NCBI GenBank assembly: GCA_934278005.1
Contig: CAKQWG010000039.1
Location: 1-22,192, forward strand
Length of the DNA: 22,192 nt
Source of the DNA: an uncultured Pirellulaceae bacterium
Lineage (GTDB): Bacteria; Planctomycetota; Planctomycetia; Pirellulales; Pirellulaceae
Reading direction: 5' to 3'
Shown here in pieces: positions 15,501 through 22,192 of the stretch. Position 1 is the stretch's first letter. Each line of letters opens with the position of its first letter. The position numbers and the translations under genes were made by a program. The notes beneath the pieces are model-generated. The model did no database searches and had not been told where the DNA came from. It saw only the letters and a list, made by a program, of their open reading frames with translations.

Positions 15501-16182
15501 TTTGGTTGATTGTTTGAGCGACGCGTTTGACGGCAATGCCTCTGCGGACGAAGTGCGTTTTGCACGTCTCGAACGGTTGATTCGCCGCTTTCGCGAAGAG
15601 GAGCGGTGGCGCGAGAAGGTCACGGACGTCCGGCGTTGGTTCGATTTTAGCGCTCGTGAATTGGATGCCGTTAGCGGGGCTGAACTGAGTTGTTATGAAG
15701 ATAGCTCGGGCCAATCCGGGGGCGAAAAGGCAAAGCTGGCCTTCACCATCTTGGTAGCCGCCATCGCGTACCAGTTCGACATTGACCCTAATCAGCCAGA
15801 CGATGATCGCCTGCGTTTCGTGGTCATCGACGAGATGTTTTCCAAGGTCGATGACCGCTATGCCGACTACGCCTTGCAACTATTCGAGAAATTCGGCTTG
15901 CAGTTGCTGATCGTGGCGCCGCTAGATGCCAAGGCCCGCGTCACCGAACCCTATGTCGGCTGTTACTTGCACACTGTCAAGCACGAGAGTACGCGTACCA
16001 GCGACGTTATTAGCTTGACGGCGGACGAGTACGAACGAGCTCAGCACCAACACAAATCGCCTCACAAATCGCCACACGTTGCAGCACCCGACCAATCACA
16101 CTTCCCATCACAAAACAGCGTCGAGCAAACTCGCCAAGCTGATCCAACCTTAGCCACCCGCAAACCCAACAAGCCCCGCTAG
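12586..16182 (+). CDS. jetC: JetC/MksB-like SMC ATPase
   Basis: A 1198-residue SMC/SbcC-like ATPase, the motor that extrudes DNA loops in Wadjet/MksBEF complexes. Walker A is LLVGQNGSGKSTLVDALL (GKST at 63-66). Two long coiled-coil arms lie at about 270-460 and 650-960, around a hinge-like region near 490-640 that includes KYGGQQHEKDDRPGG. The ABC signature is SSGQSGGEKAK (1040-1050). Walker B is RFVVIDEMFSKVDD, with catalytic Glu1083 after Asp1082, followed by LQLLIVAPLDAKA, a switch/D-loop region typical of JetC. All ATPase motifs are intact, so the protein should be active. After DVISLTADEYE the last 46 or so residues are a His/Ser/Pro/Gln-rich tail without domain character. The usual downstream partner jetD is missing; a convergent gene follows. 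Confidence 0.9.
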   Translation: MVKIDLQINPTQSADWLCHPRPGYRLKKLEVTNWGTFDSTGGRVYSLALEGRTALLVGQNGSGKSTLVDALLTLLVQPGVRNYNVAAGAKKRERDERTYIRGACGRSSDDELGSVTDYLRPDNKHYSVLLACFERADTGSAFTVAQVLQITADGELDKTYAFADGERSITGDLSGLHREQKIPKQLAERGFQATTKYSEYLAWIARCTHQRPKAMDVFNQTVAVKDIQSLNRFIRDHMLEPHSWRERIESLLGHFTQLNQAHQALVKARRKIELLTPVAVAAEAHERLAADMENCTQQLDAVDSYFRNHLVQWLNPRLTIHQSAIAAAARQKQKLQLEIELLDETQRTLKNEIEKTGGERLRHLPLLLETQQALLAAKRRERQRLQIALQTIGFSTEQSAAWLDSATQFEQLPAQLEATRQQLIEQSSQLGEQRLRQARRLTEVRTRVEDEQSQLVALSEQPGNIPSWLAEVRAAMANALQLPETELVFACELISVSEAELAWQPAIEAVLRRFALSLLVPEQHYRAVSQYVEQHALVDARGRGQRLVYIRVPSIATAPSADRLHPDSMIRKLQLRTAPAQLPAQNNGRAADQANEPAQNLISWLDRELRRRFDYRCCQTIEQFQRAPGLALTQNRHIKYGGQQHEKDDRPGGFDSKQFVLGWDNALRKNDLRNSMHELRRLQQEILQAIQTLEGESRLMSKKLAAIDTASGVPEFDLIDIQRHQREIEVLEAERDAIEESNDAVRLLRERLDAAIERRFALQRLRDAQVATESNLLRESDQAAHWLERHQETLIEREKQGKLAAHRRAFADLDAALKQRLSQFKDLAEFSELQAETSQSLQLQLNALHQAAEPIRADGIRAMQKFLSDSPEERTDLRADWLYLDGFLGMLEQLQLEDLPRHEHRFRERLNDNVTQEIGVLHAALQCERQEILDKIETLNGSLEQLEYRAGTHMRLEPRPVADREIRDFQALLVDCLSDAFDGNASADEVRFARLERLIRRFREEERWREKVTDVRRWFDFSARELDAVSGAELSCYEDSSGQSGGEKAKLAFTILVAAIAYQFDIDPNQPDDDRLRFVVIDEMFSKVDDRYADYALQLFEKFGLQLLIVAPLDAKARVTEPYVGCYLHTVKHESTRTSDVISLTADEYERAQHQHKSPHKSPHVAAPDQSHFPSQNSVEQTRQADPTLATRKPNKPR

Positions 16183-16189
16183 GGTGGCT
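16152..16189. terminator. Inverted repeat spanning the jetC stop codon
   Basis: agccaccc (16152-16159) and gggtggct (16182-16189) form a perfect 8-bp stem around a 22-nt loop; the jetC stop is at 16180-16182. It could end transcription of jetABC and of the converging dihydroorotase gene. No T-tract follows. Two copies of gatttgcgca (16191-16200, 16219-16228) come directly after it. Confidence 0.35.
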
Positions 16190-16233
16190 GGATTTGCGCA
16201 GGCGACGGCCCGCGCATCGATTTGCGCAAGGAT

Positions 16234-17586
16234 CTACACACCAATGCCATCTGTCGTGTTCCAGAATCCGCCACGTTGGTGATCGCACAGCACAGCCGTA
16301 CCGCGTAGCGATTCATCTAGATGCCCGGCGTGGAACACGGTCTGGCCGCCGACTAGAGTTCGAACTGGCCAGCCCTGCAGCGTCTGTCCGTCCCATGGGC
16401 TCCAACCGCTGCGCGTCCATTGCTCGCTGTTGCGGATTGTCTTACGCAGCGACATGTCGACCAACACCAAGTCGGCGTCGTAGCCAACCGCGATGCGTCC
16501 CTTGCCAACTAACCCCCACACGCGCGCCGGAGCATCGCTCATCCAACTGGCTATCTGCGACAGACTGCACCGCTGCTGATTAGCTTGGTCCAGCAGCAGA
16601 GCCAAACTGTTTTCAACTGCAGGCAGTCCACTTGGACTACTGGGATACTCAGCCTGTTTCTCCTGCCAAGTATGCGGGGCATGGTCGGTAGCGATGACCT
16701 GGATCTTGCCGGCGAGCAGGGCATCCCACAGTTGCCGAGCATCTTCGGGGCTTTTCACCGATGGGTTCATCTGCACTTGCGTACCCAATCGGTCGTAGTC
16801 TTCCGTCGAGAAGAACAGATGGTGCGGGCAGACTTCCGCCGTAATCATGGGGCCAGCGGCTGCGACGAGTGGGATCTCTGCGGCCGTGCTAACGTGCAGC
16901 ACATGGAAGCGATGTTGATGGCGCTGGGCCAAATCGATCGCTCGTCGCGTGGCAATCACCGCCGCCGTCACATCGCGAATTCGCGAATGATCGTGAACCG
17001 TCAGCCGCTCGCCCAACCGTTCGCGATTAGCGCGCACCGTCGCTTCGTCCTCGCAATGAGCGCAGATGGGGAGCGTAGTTTCGGCAAAGATGCGTTCCAA
17101 GGCGGCTTGGCTATCGACCAGCAGATTCCCCGTACTGGAGCCGATAAAGATTTTGATGCCCGGCGCATGGGGCACGCGTTGCAGTTCAGCTACATTGTTC
17201 TCGGTGGCTCCGATGTAAAACCCGAAATTGACGCTGCTAACCTGAGCCGCCCGATCGTACTTGGACTGCAGCGCCGCCACATCCGTAGCTGGCGGCTGCG
17301 TGTTGGGCATCTCCAGATAGGTCGTGATGCCTCCGGCCGCACAAGCTCGGCTGCCGGACTGCAGATCCTCTTTGTGAGTCAGGCCGGGGTCGCGGAAGTG
17401 AACTTGGTCATCGATAGCCCCAGGCAGTAAAACCAACCCCTGGGCGTCGATCACCTCGTCGGCCGAAGCTTGCGGACTGGCATCCACAGCGATAATCTTG
17501 CCCGCTTCGATCAACACATGCGTTGCTACCAGCGAATCGGGCAGAACCACCTCAGCGTTGCGAATCAGAGTGCGTCGAGGTTTCAT
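16234..17586 (-). CDS. pyrC: Dihydroorotase (type I, DDQVHF subgroup)
   Basis: Dihydroorotase interconverts carbamoyl-aspartate and dihydroorotate, the third step of pyrimidine synthesis. The protein has 450 residues from the ATG at 17586; a GTG 9 nt further upstream is also in frame. Amidohydrolase motifs are in order: [13 protein letters not shown] (H63), the carboxylated lysine in [12 protein letters not shown] (K145), AHCEDE (H177), HVLHVST (H231) and the catalytic Asp in ATDHAPH (D301). The first metal ligand of the usual HxH is Gln61 here. I recall the same Q-x-H variant in some annotated dihydroorotases (for example of Bacteroidetes), so this is probably a subgroup trait and not damage. 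It could also be a related cyclic amidohydrolase. It lies 103 nt downstream of efpL on the same strand and converges on jetC. Confidence 0.85.
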   Translation of the reverse strand: MKPRRTLIRNAEVVLPDSLVATHVLIEAGKIIAVDASPQASADEVIDAQGLVLLPGAIDDQVHFRDPGLTHKEDLQSGSRACAAGGITTYLEMPNTQPPATDVAALQSKYDRAAQVSSVNFGFYIGATENNVAELQRVPHAPGIKIFIGSSTGNLLVDSQAALERIFAETTLPICAHCEDEATVRANRERLGERLTVHDHSRIRDVTAAVIATRRAIDLAQRHQHRFHVLHVSTAAEIPLVAAAGPMITAEVCPHHLFFSTEDYDRLGTQVQMNPSVKSPEDARQLWDALLAGKIQVIATDHAPHTWQEKQAEYPSSPSGLPAVENSLALLLDQANQQRCSLSQIASWMSDAPARVWGLVGKGRIAVGYDADLVLVDMSLRKTIRNSEQWTRSGWSPWDGQTLQGWPVRTLVGGQTVFHAGHLDESLRGTAVLCDHQRGGFWNTTDGIGV

Positions 17587-17689
17587 GATGGCCACTTCAA
17601 TAGCGGGTGCAACGTTAGGTTTCTCACGAGACGGAGGTCGATCCAGACAGGCGTGCGAAATCGCTCACTTGCGCTGCGGTAGCAAAGAA

Positions 17690-18253
17690 TTAAGCGCGCG
17701 ACAGGAATTCGCCAGTGCGGGTATCTACTTTGATCCGCTCGCCCTCCTTGATGTACTCAGGCACTTGCACGGTCAGCCCGGTTTCCATGACAGCGGGCTT
17801 ATTGCGCGATGTCGCCGAGTTGCCACGAATGGCTGGATCGCACTGGGCAATTTTCAGTTCGACGGTCGAGGGGAGAGTCAAACCCACGCACTCATCCTCG
17901 TAGATCAAAGCGTAGGTGCCTTCTAGCTCCTCGGTCATGTACTGGAGCTGTTCAGCCACATCTTCGACAGGGATCGAGAATTGATTGAAATCCTCGTCGT
18001 CCATCAGGTGCAGCAGCTCCGCGTCCTTGTACATCATCTTTACCAAGCGTTTGCGGAAGTCCGCCTCGGGCAAGTTGTCAGTCCCTTTGAAGGTGAACTC
18101 GACGCGTTGTTTGGTGATCAGATTGCGAGCTTTGAATTTGTAGAGCGTCGATGCGCCGCGCGCGCTGGGCGATTGCACCATCACCGACTCGATGATTACT
18201 GGGACGTCATTGTTGACTACTACAGTTCCAGATTTCATGTCTTTGGCAAGCAT
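17690..18253 (-). CDS. yeiP: Elongation factor P-like protein EfpL/YeiP
   Basis: 187 residues, the normal length of the EF-P family, with the KOW-like N-terminal, central OB and C-terminal OB domains. The loop that contacts the P-site tRNA reads QSPSARGASTLYK with Arg32 at the tip. This matches E. coli YeiP/EfpL (SPSARGAATLYK) and differs from the PGKG/Lys34 loop of canonical EF-P. The C-terminus also fits YeiP (GNSATSRNKPAVMETGL, VQVPEYIKEGERIKVDTRTG). EfpL relieves ribosome stalling at proline-rich and other motifs without needing the Lys modification. The ATG at 18253 is preceded by TAGGACC about 8-13 nt upstream. A separate canonical efp is expected elsewhere in the genome. It is probably the first gene of an efpL-pyrC unit. 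Confidence 0.85.
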   Translation of the reverse strand: MLAKDMKSGTVVVNNDVPVIIESVMVQSPSARGASTLYKFKARNLITKQRVEFTFKGTDNLPEADFRKRLVKMMYKDAELLHLMDDEDFNQFSIPVEDVAEQLQYMTEELEGTYALIYEDECVGLTLPSTVELKIAQCDPAIRGNSATSRNKPAVMETGLTVQVPEYIKEGERIKVDTRTGEFLSRA

Positions 18254-18287
18254 GGTGGGGTCCTAAAGGCTATTGCAGAGAGAAAGA

Positions 18288-18304
18288 GGCCCGCGCGGCG
18301 GGCC
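18288..18304 (-). promoter_or_regulatory. 7-bp GC hairpin in the efpL 5' leader
   Basis: ggcccgc and gcgggcc enclose the 3-nt loop gcg, 35 nt upstream of the efpL start codon and inside the inferred untranslated leader. The stem is all G-C, so an RNA hairpin is plausible, but its role is unknown. Confidence 0.4.
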
Positions 18305-18329
18305 AGTCCGGCAGCGCATCGCAGGGAGT

Positions 18330-18358
18330 ATTTTGTCGCTGTGTGGGCATTGCGACAA
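18330..18358 (-). promoter_or_regulatory. Candidate efpL promoter overlapping a 7-12-7 inverted repeat
   Basis: Read on the minus strand, TTGTCG (18358-18353) and CAAAAT (18335-18330) are separated by 17 nt, a sigma70-like arrangement, with a leader of about 70 nt to the efpL ATG. The same bases form a perfect inverted repeat, ttgtcgc at 18333-18339 and gcgacaa at 18352-18358. That arrangement suits a dimeric repressor binding over the promoter. Both readings are by eye, and planctomycete promoters are poorly defined. Confidence 0.35.
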
Positions 18359-18538
18359 GATGGGCTGGTAGAATCCCTACCTTCGCTACCTTAGATTGCA
18401 CCAGGCTCCGCTTTTCGACTGCCTCTGAGCCCAAGCTGAGCCTACAATATACGGTACCAAGCGTCCGACCGCCGCGCAGGGGGAGTGCTAGAGTGAGCGG
18501 CGCAGTAACGCGATTTTATTAGAAAAGGCCTGTGCGGC

Positions 18539-21049
18539 GTGGAACCATTCACGATCACCTGCGACACGTGCAATAGTCGCATTCGCGTCCGCAACCCCGC
18601 ATTGTTGGGACAAGTTGTCAACTGTCCCAAGTGCGCTTCAATGGTGTTCGTCGCTGCACCCGCTGGCTCAGCGCCGCTGGGAACTGATGCCAGGCCCGCA
18701 GCCGTGTCGAATGCGCCTCGAGAGCCGCAGATTGAGGTCCAGCGACACGATCGACCGGCCGTCGACTCTGCCGCGTTGACACAGGAAGGCCTGGCCGCCG
18801 AGTTCATCGACGTGACGCCAAACCGCCCGCTTCCAGGCGGGCCAGCGGACGAAGCTCCAGCGGACGAGGCTATCGATGAATATCGCCTAGCCCCCGAGTC
18901 TGCTTTCGAGTCAGCTGCTGAGACGTCTCATGCTCCTGCTGCGCAGGCTGAACCCGCCTTATCCAGCCCCGAACCACCGCCCATTCAAACGGCGGAGCCA
19001 CACGCGGCCCCCGGCGAGGCGGACGCGGCGGACCCTGCCGCTGCGGCGAACTGGACCACCGCCGCTCGGCCACATCTTCCATCAGCCGACTGGACAAGTG
19101 ATGCAACCAACAAAACCCGACAGATGCTCATGGTCGGTTTCTTGGGAATTGCCGGAGTCGTCTTAGCCGCTTTGATGTTCGTGGGTTTTCTGCGCTGGTA
19201 CACCACAGATGCTACCCCAGCCGACGGCGGTGCGTCTAGCAACCTCGCTGCCGCTGCTCCCCAGACCAACACGCCCACGCCCACGCCCACGCCCACACCC
19301 ACACCCACACCCACACCCACACCCACACCCACACCCACGCCCACGCCCACGCCCACACCCACGCCCACGCCCACGCCCACCGCTGCCAGCTCGACTACTG
19401 AGTTGGCAGGCGGCACTGACCCGGCCCAACATGCCGCCCTGACAGGCGTGCCCAGCGAAACCGATGAGAATTCAGCAACTCCCATCGGCCTACCCGCCGA
19501 TCATGCCGGCGGTTTGCCCATGGCGGATTCACCCGCTCCATCCAGTAGCGACGCAGTTGACATGCCAACTGGCGAAACTCTCACAGAGCCTGCCGCCGCG
19601 GAATTGCCAAAGAAGCTGCAAGCCTTCGGGCAGATGTTGCAGTACGAGATCCAGCCCCAGTTCTCCGACGCCATGGAGATCCTCTCCGAAGCTCCTGTCA
19701 CAGCCGAAGATCTCGGTTTGACGTCGTCTACCGAAGCGGTCGAAATGCCCGCTATCGACCTGCGGTCCCAGTCGCAGATCGTTATCCCTGCACTTGTCAT
19801 CGGCCAACTGCCACTGTCGCAGTTTGCCAGCTTGTGGTCGAACCTGAGCGGCATTCCGACCGTGGTCGACCTCGACTCGCTCACCGCCGCGGGCATCGAC
19901 CGCAATCAATCAATCGGCCTGAGCATGGTCAAGTCGGCCAGTGTGGGCAGCTTGATAGTACAGATCGGCACGCCGCTGGGCTTGCAAGGTGTGCCGCGTG
20001 ACAATCGCTTTTTAGAACTGGTCGCGCCCACTGCCGCCATGCAGGAGCATCTGCCGCCGGACATCTCGCTAGCTGGGCTCGTCGACGGTGCGCAGGAAGC
20101 ATGGCTGTTAGAAACTCTCTCCCAGCTGTTTCCGGAGCTTGTGACGGACCTGACAGAGGACAGCCAGTTGGAGTTCGCTGAAGAGCCGGAGCTGTTGGGT
20201 GAAGCCGACGTTTCGGTGGAGCTCCCAGCTCCCGAGAGCCCTCAGCCGTCGGACGAGGGTTCTGAGGCGGCAGATGAGCTTACCTTTAGCGAGGAACCAG
20301 TCCCAGTAGACGATTCAGCCGCTCCACAGCAGCCCGCGCCGGCTGCGTCGGACGATTTACAGGCCCAGCTACCCCACACAGCACCAGGCGAAGCGATCGT
20401 GTGGAAAATCGAGCAAGGGAAGTTGCTTCTTCCTCAAACGGCTTCCGGCGGAACGGTCGATCTCCGGATCTGGTCCGCTGCTGTGCATTTGCTTGAGGGC
20501 TGGCGACATGCGGCGGGACTGCCTACGACCTGGCCGGGTTTCGATCCCCAGCGGCATTCTTCGCGTCTGGTCGCGCCGGCCGACATTGAGGAGCTGGATT
20601 TTGTGTTGCAGCAAGTGCAGGCGGAAGCTCGTCCCATGGCGCAGATCATACCGAGCATTTGTCGCGAGGCAGGGCTGCAGGCGTGGGTGGATTGGCCCAA
20701 TCTGGCCGGCATTGGGCTGGGTCCGCAGACGACGGCGTTGGTGCTCACCAATTCGCGTCCCCTGCGCCGCGCCTTAGCTGACTATGCGTCTCGATTTTCT
20801 CTGGTGGTCGCCGTACTGGACGAACAGTCGCTGTGGATCACTTCCAATCAAGCCTATCGCTCATCGCCGCGGTTGTATGTCATCCCCAGCCAAGACTTGA
20901 CCGCCGAAGCTTGGGTCAGCCGCCTGCGACCGCTGACGCCCGCCGCCGCAGACGGCGTCGAGGTTGGACAAGTTGTCGCAGTCGCAACGCCAGATGCCAA
21001 GTTCATGCTCGTTCGCTGCTGCCCCATGCAAGTTGATTTCCAGCAGTGA
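18539..21049 (+). CDS. Zinc-ribbon, single-TM protein with Thr-Pro repeat and STN-like C-terminal region
   Basis: I do not recognise a named family. The 836 residues start at GTG 18539, with AAAAGG about 10 nt upstream; a lone TACAAT at 18443-18448 could be a -10 box. The N-terminus is a zinc ribbon with C8-x2-C11 and C29-x2-C32. An acidic, Pro/Ala-rich linker leads to one transmembrane helix (about 196-220, MVGFLGIAGVVLAALMFVGF), then an 18-unit Thr-Pro repeat (245-280) and more linker. A structured part spans about 370-530. Its segment SQIVIPALVIGQLPLSQFASLWSNLSGIPTVVD loosely recalls the STN/secretin N-domain style. Another acidic linker and a second structured part (about 615-836) follow. 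The topology implied is ribbon in the cytoplasm and the rest outside. No partner is suggested by the neighbours, both facing the other way. Confidence 0.75.
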   Translation: MEPFTITCDTCNSRIRVRNPALLGQVVNCPKCASMVFVAAPAGSAPLGTDARPAAVSNAPREPQIEVQRHDRPAVDSAALTQEGLAAEFIDVTPNRPLPGGPADEAPADEAIDEYRLAPESAFESAAETSHAPAAQAEPALSSPEPPPIQTAEPHAAPGEADAADPAAAANWTTAARPHLPSADWTSDATNKTRQMLMVGFLGIAGVVLAALMFVGFLRWYTTDATPADGGASSNLAAAAPQTNTPTPTPTPTPTPTPTPTPTPTPTPTPTPTPTPTPTPTAASSTTELAGGTDPAQHAALTGVPSETDENSATPIGLPADHAGGLPMADSPAPSSSDAVDMPTGETLTEPAAAELPKKLQAFGQMLQYEIQPQFSDAMEILSEAPVTAEDLGLTSSTEAVEMPAIDLRSQSQIVIPALVIGQLPLSQFASLWSNLSGIPTVVDLDSLTAAGIDRNQSIGLSMVKSASVGSLIVQIGTPLGLQGVPRDNRFLELVAPTAAMQEHLPPDISLAGLVDGAQEAWLLETLSQLFPELVTDLTEDSQLEFAEEPELLGEADVSVELPAPESPQPSDEGSEAADELTFSEEPVPVDDSAAPQQPAPAASDDLQAQLPHTAPGEAIVWKIEQGKLLLPQTASGGTVDLRIWSAAVHLLEGWRHAAGLPTTWPGFDPQRHSSRLVAPADIEELDFVLQQVQAEARPMAQIIPSICREAGLQAWVDWPNLAGIGLGPQTTALVLTNSRPLRRALADYASRFSLVVAVLDEQSLWITSNQAYRSSPRLYVIPSQDLTAEAWVSRLRPLTPAAADGVEVGQVVAVATPDAKFMLVRCCPMQVDFQQ
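19271..19381. repeat. Hexanucleotide microsatellite (acgccc/acaccc)18
   Basis: Eighteen uninterrupted 6-nt units alternate between acgccc and acaccc in blocks: 4 of the first, 7 of the second, then 3, 1 and 3. In frame they encode (Thr-Pro)18. Runs of identical units point to recent slippage duplications. The unit is a multiple of three, so copy-number changes lengthen or shorten the linker of the host protein without a frameshift. Confidence 0.95.
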
Positions 21050-21103
21050 ATTGTGTTTCTAATTCAGGCTGCGTAGCTTCGGGCTCAGCCTCGCGTGGGC
21101 CAG

Positions 21104-21967
21104 TTATTGAGCTAGATGTCCCATCTTTCCCGCGCGGTAATCATGGATCGCCTGCCGGATTTCGTCGCGTGTGTTCATGACGAACGGGCCCTGCCCGACA
21201 ACTGGTTCACCGATCGGTTGGCCGGTCAGTACAAGCACGCGCGATGCGCTCTCGGCGTCGATCTGAACGATCTCTCCGGCGCGCTCAAACACCACCAGTT
21301 CAATCCCCATTGCCGCCTGTCCATTCACGCGCACGCTACCGGACTGAACGACCAACAGGCAGGTGTGCCCGCTGGGAATAGTTAACGTTGTCCTGCTGAG
21401 CTCACGGAGTTGCAAGTCCCACACGTTGATCGGTGTAAACGTCGCCGCTGGACCCTGCTTGCCAGCCAATTCGCCGGCGATAACGCGCGCCGTGCCAGCT
21501 TCGTTGTCCAAACTCACGCTGGGGAATTGATCTGCCAACAGATCCTGGTATTTAGGCGGTGATGTCTTCGCTGCCGCCGGCAGGTTGACCCACAACTGTA
21601 TCATTTCAAGAGTGCCACCTTCGCGGGCGAATCGCTCGCTGTGAAACTCCTCGTGGACGATCCCTGCAGCGGCAGTCATCCACTGCACATCCCCCGGGCC
21701 GATTCTGCCATGGCTGCCCGTGGAATCACCATGTTCCAGCTCTCCAGAATAGAGGATCGTCACTGTTTCGAAGCCGCGATGCGGGTGCTCGCCTACGCCA
21801 CGCTTGGCCTCGTTTGGCGAAAATTCGTAAGGCCCCGCATAGTCCAGCAGCAGGAACGGATCGAATTCATCCCCCTGCGAATAAGAGAACAAACTCCGCA
21901 CCGGAAAGCCGTCGCCGACCCAGTGTTGAGGAACATTGCGAACGATACGTAGGATCTCTTTATGCAT
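21104..21967 (-). CDS. Pirin family protein
   Basis: 287 residues from the ATG at 21967, chosen because GGGAG lies about 10 nt upstream on that strand; an upstream in-frame ATG at 21997 would add 10 residues. The pirin bicupin metal site is complete: H61 and H63 in GEHPHRGFETVT, then H105 and E107 in MTAAAGIVHEEF. The typical N-terminal segment (DPFLLLDYAGPYEFSP) and mid segment (EMIQLWVNLPAAAKTSPPKYQ) are present. A C-terminal cupin half ends with GQPIGEPVVGQGPFVMNT, also standard. Bacterial pirins are metal-dependent cupins, and some have quercetin dioxygenase activity. The substrate here cannot be told from sequence. It converges with the zinc-ribbon gene. Confidence 0.92.
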   Translation of the reverse strand: MHKEILRIVRNVPQHWVGDGFPVRSLFSYSQGDEFDPFLLLDYAGPYEFSPNEAKRGVGEHPHRGFETVTILYSGELEHGDSTGSHGRIGPGDVQWMTAAAGIVHEEFHSERFAREGGTLEMIQLWVNLPAAAKTSPPKYQDLLADQFPSVSLDNEAGTARVIAGELAGKQGPAATFTPINVWDLQLRELSRTTLTIPSGHTCLLVVQSGSVRVNGQAAMGIELVVFERAGEIVQIDAESASRVLVLTGQPIGEPVVGQGPFVMNTRDEIRQAIHDYRAGKMGHLAQ

Positions 21968-22077
21968 GGGTGGAATCTCCCGGTTCGAGTAACACACTTG
22001 GCACTTAATTCATGCAGCGCACTGTATCCCCAGCGCTACAGACGTCCCTGCTCCTCATCTGCACTCCCTCACTAATC

Positions 22078-22145
22078 AACGCCCAGCCAATAGTTTAACG
22101 CCCAGCCAATAGTTTAACGCGCAGCAAGTAGTTTAACGCCGAGCC
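22078..22145. repeat. 19-bp tandem repeat at the right end
   Basis: Two perfect copies of aacgcccagccaatagttt (22078-22096, 22097-22115) are followed by a third copy with three or so changes (22116-22134) and the first 11 nt of a fourth. The array is in the intergenic DNA upstream of the pirin gene (about 110 nt from its start codon). No open frame of note runs through it. Confidence 0.9.
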
Positions 22146-22192
22146 GCAGCAGGCCGCAGTTGCACCTTCCAGCTCGCCCAGCGCGCGAGGCC

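Noticed and set aside
16234..17586. Possible jetD on the minus strand after jetC
   Set aside because: The translation is plainly an amidohydrolase with dihydroorotase motifs and no toprim or DUF3322 features.
19163..19485. Gly-Val and Gly-Arg/Cys repeat frames opposite the Thr-Pro microsatellite
   Set aside because: They are antisense readings of the hexamer repeat with no start signal or domain.

Overview
The window looks like chromosomal DNA from a planctomycete, probably of the Pirellulales type. The base composition is fairly GC-rich. The type II secretion proteins have long leaders and Gly/Ser-rich inserts, a zinc-ribbon/transmembrane protein with no family I recognise is present, and short tandem and inverted repeats are scattered between and inside genes. 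This placement is inferred from style and protein resemblance, not from a marker gene.

Positions 73-9548 (+ strand) hold the distal part of a type II secretion (T2SS) operon in the order gspF, gspG, gspH, gspI, gspJ, gspK, gspL, gspM. Genes G to K overlap or touch. The encoded parts are the inner-membrane platform protein F, the major pseudopilin G, the minor pseudopilins H, I, J and K, and the assembly-platform proteins L and M. The ATPase GspE and the secretin GspD are not in the window and probably lie to the left. GspI, GspJ and GspK all carry low-complexity Gly/Ser expansions. GspM is extended by an Ig/cadherin-like domain and a C-terminal beta domain resembling the GspC/PilP homology region.

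Positions 9549-10365 hold a small receiver-like gene on the - strand and a 335-nt divergent intergenic region. Positions 10366-16182 (+ strand) encode three consecutive proteins that I recognise as JetA (DUF3375, kleisin/MksF-like), JetB (DUF4194, KITE/MksE-like) and JetC (SMC-like ATPase, MksB-like). Together they form the loop-extruding core of a Wadjet/MksBEF SMC complex. The usual fourth gene, jetD/mksG (the toprim nuclease that cuts plasmid DNA), is absent. jetC is followed after 51 nt by a convergent dihydroorotase gene, and nothing between gspM and jetA resembles JetD. A nuclease-less JetABC cassette between secretion genes and housekeeping genes is the most interesting feature here.

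Positions 16234-18253 (- strand) carry an efpL/yeiP-type elongation factor P paralogue followed by a dihydroorotase, possibly co-transcribed. Positions 18539-21049 (+) encode a large zinc-ribbon, single-TM protein with an 18-unit Thr-Pro repeat. Positions 21104-21967 (-) encode a pirin-family protein. The window ends in intergenic DNA with a 19-bp tandem repeat. I saw no tRNA, rRNA, CRISPR array, transposase or phage gene.
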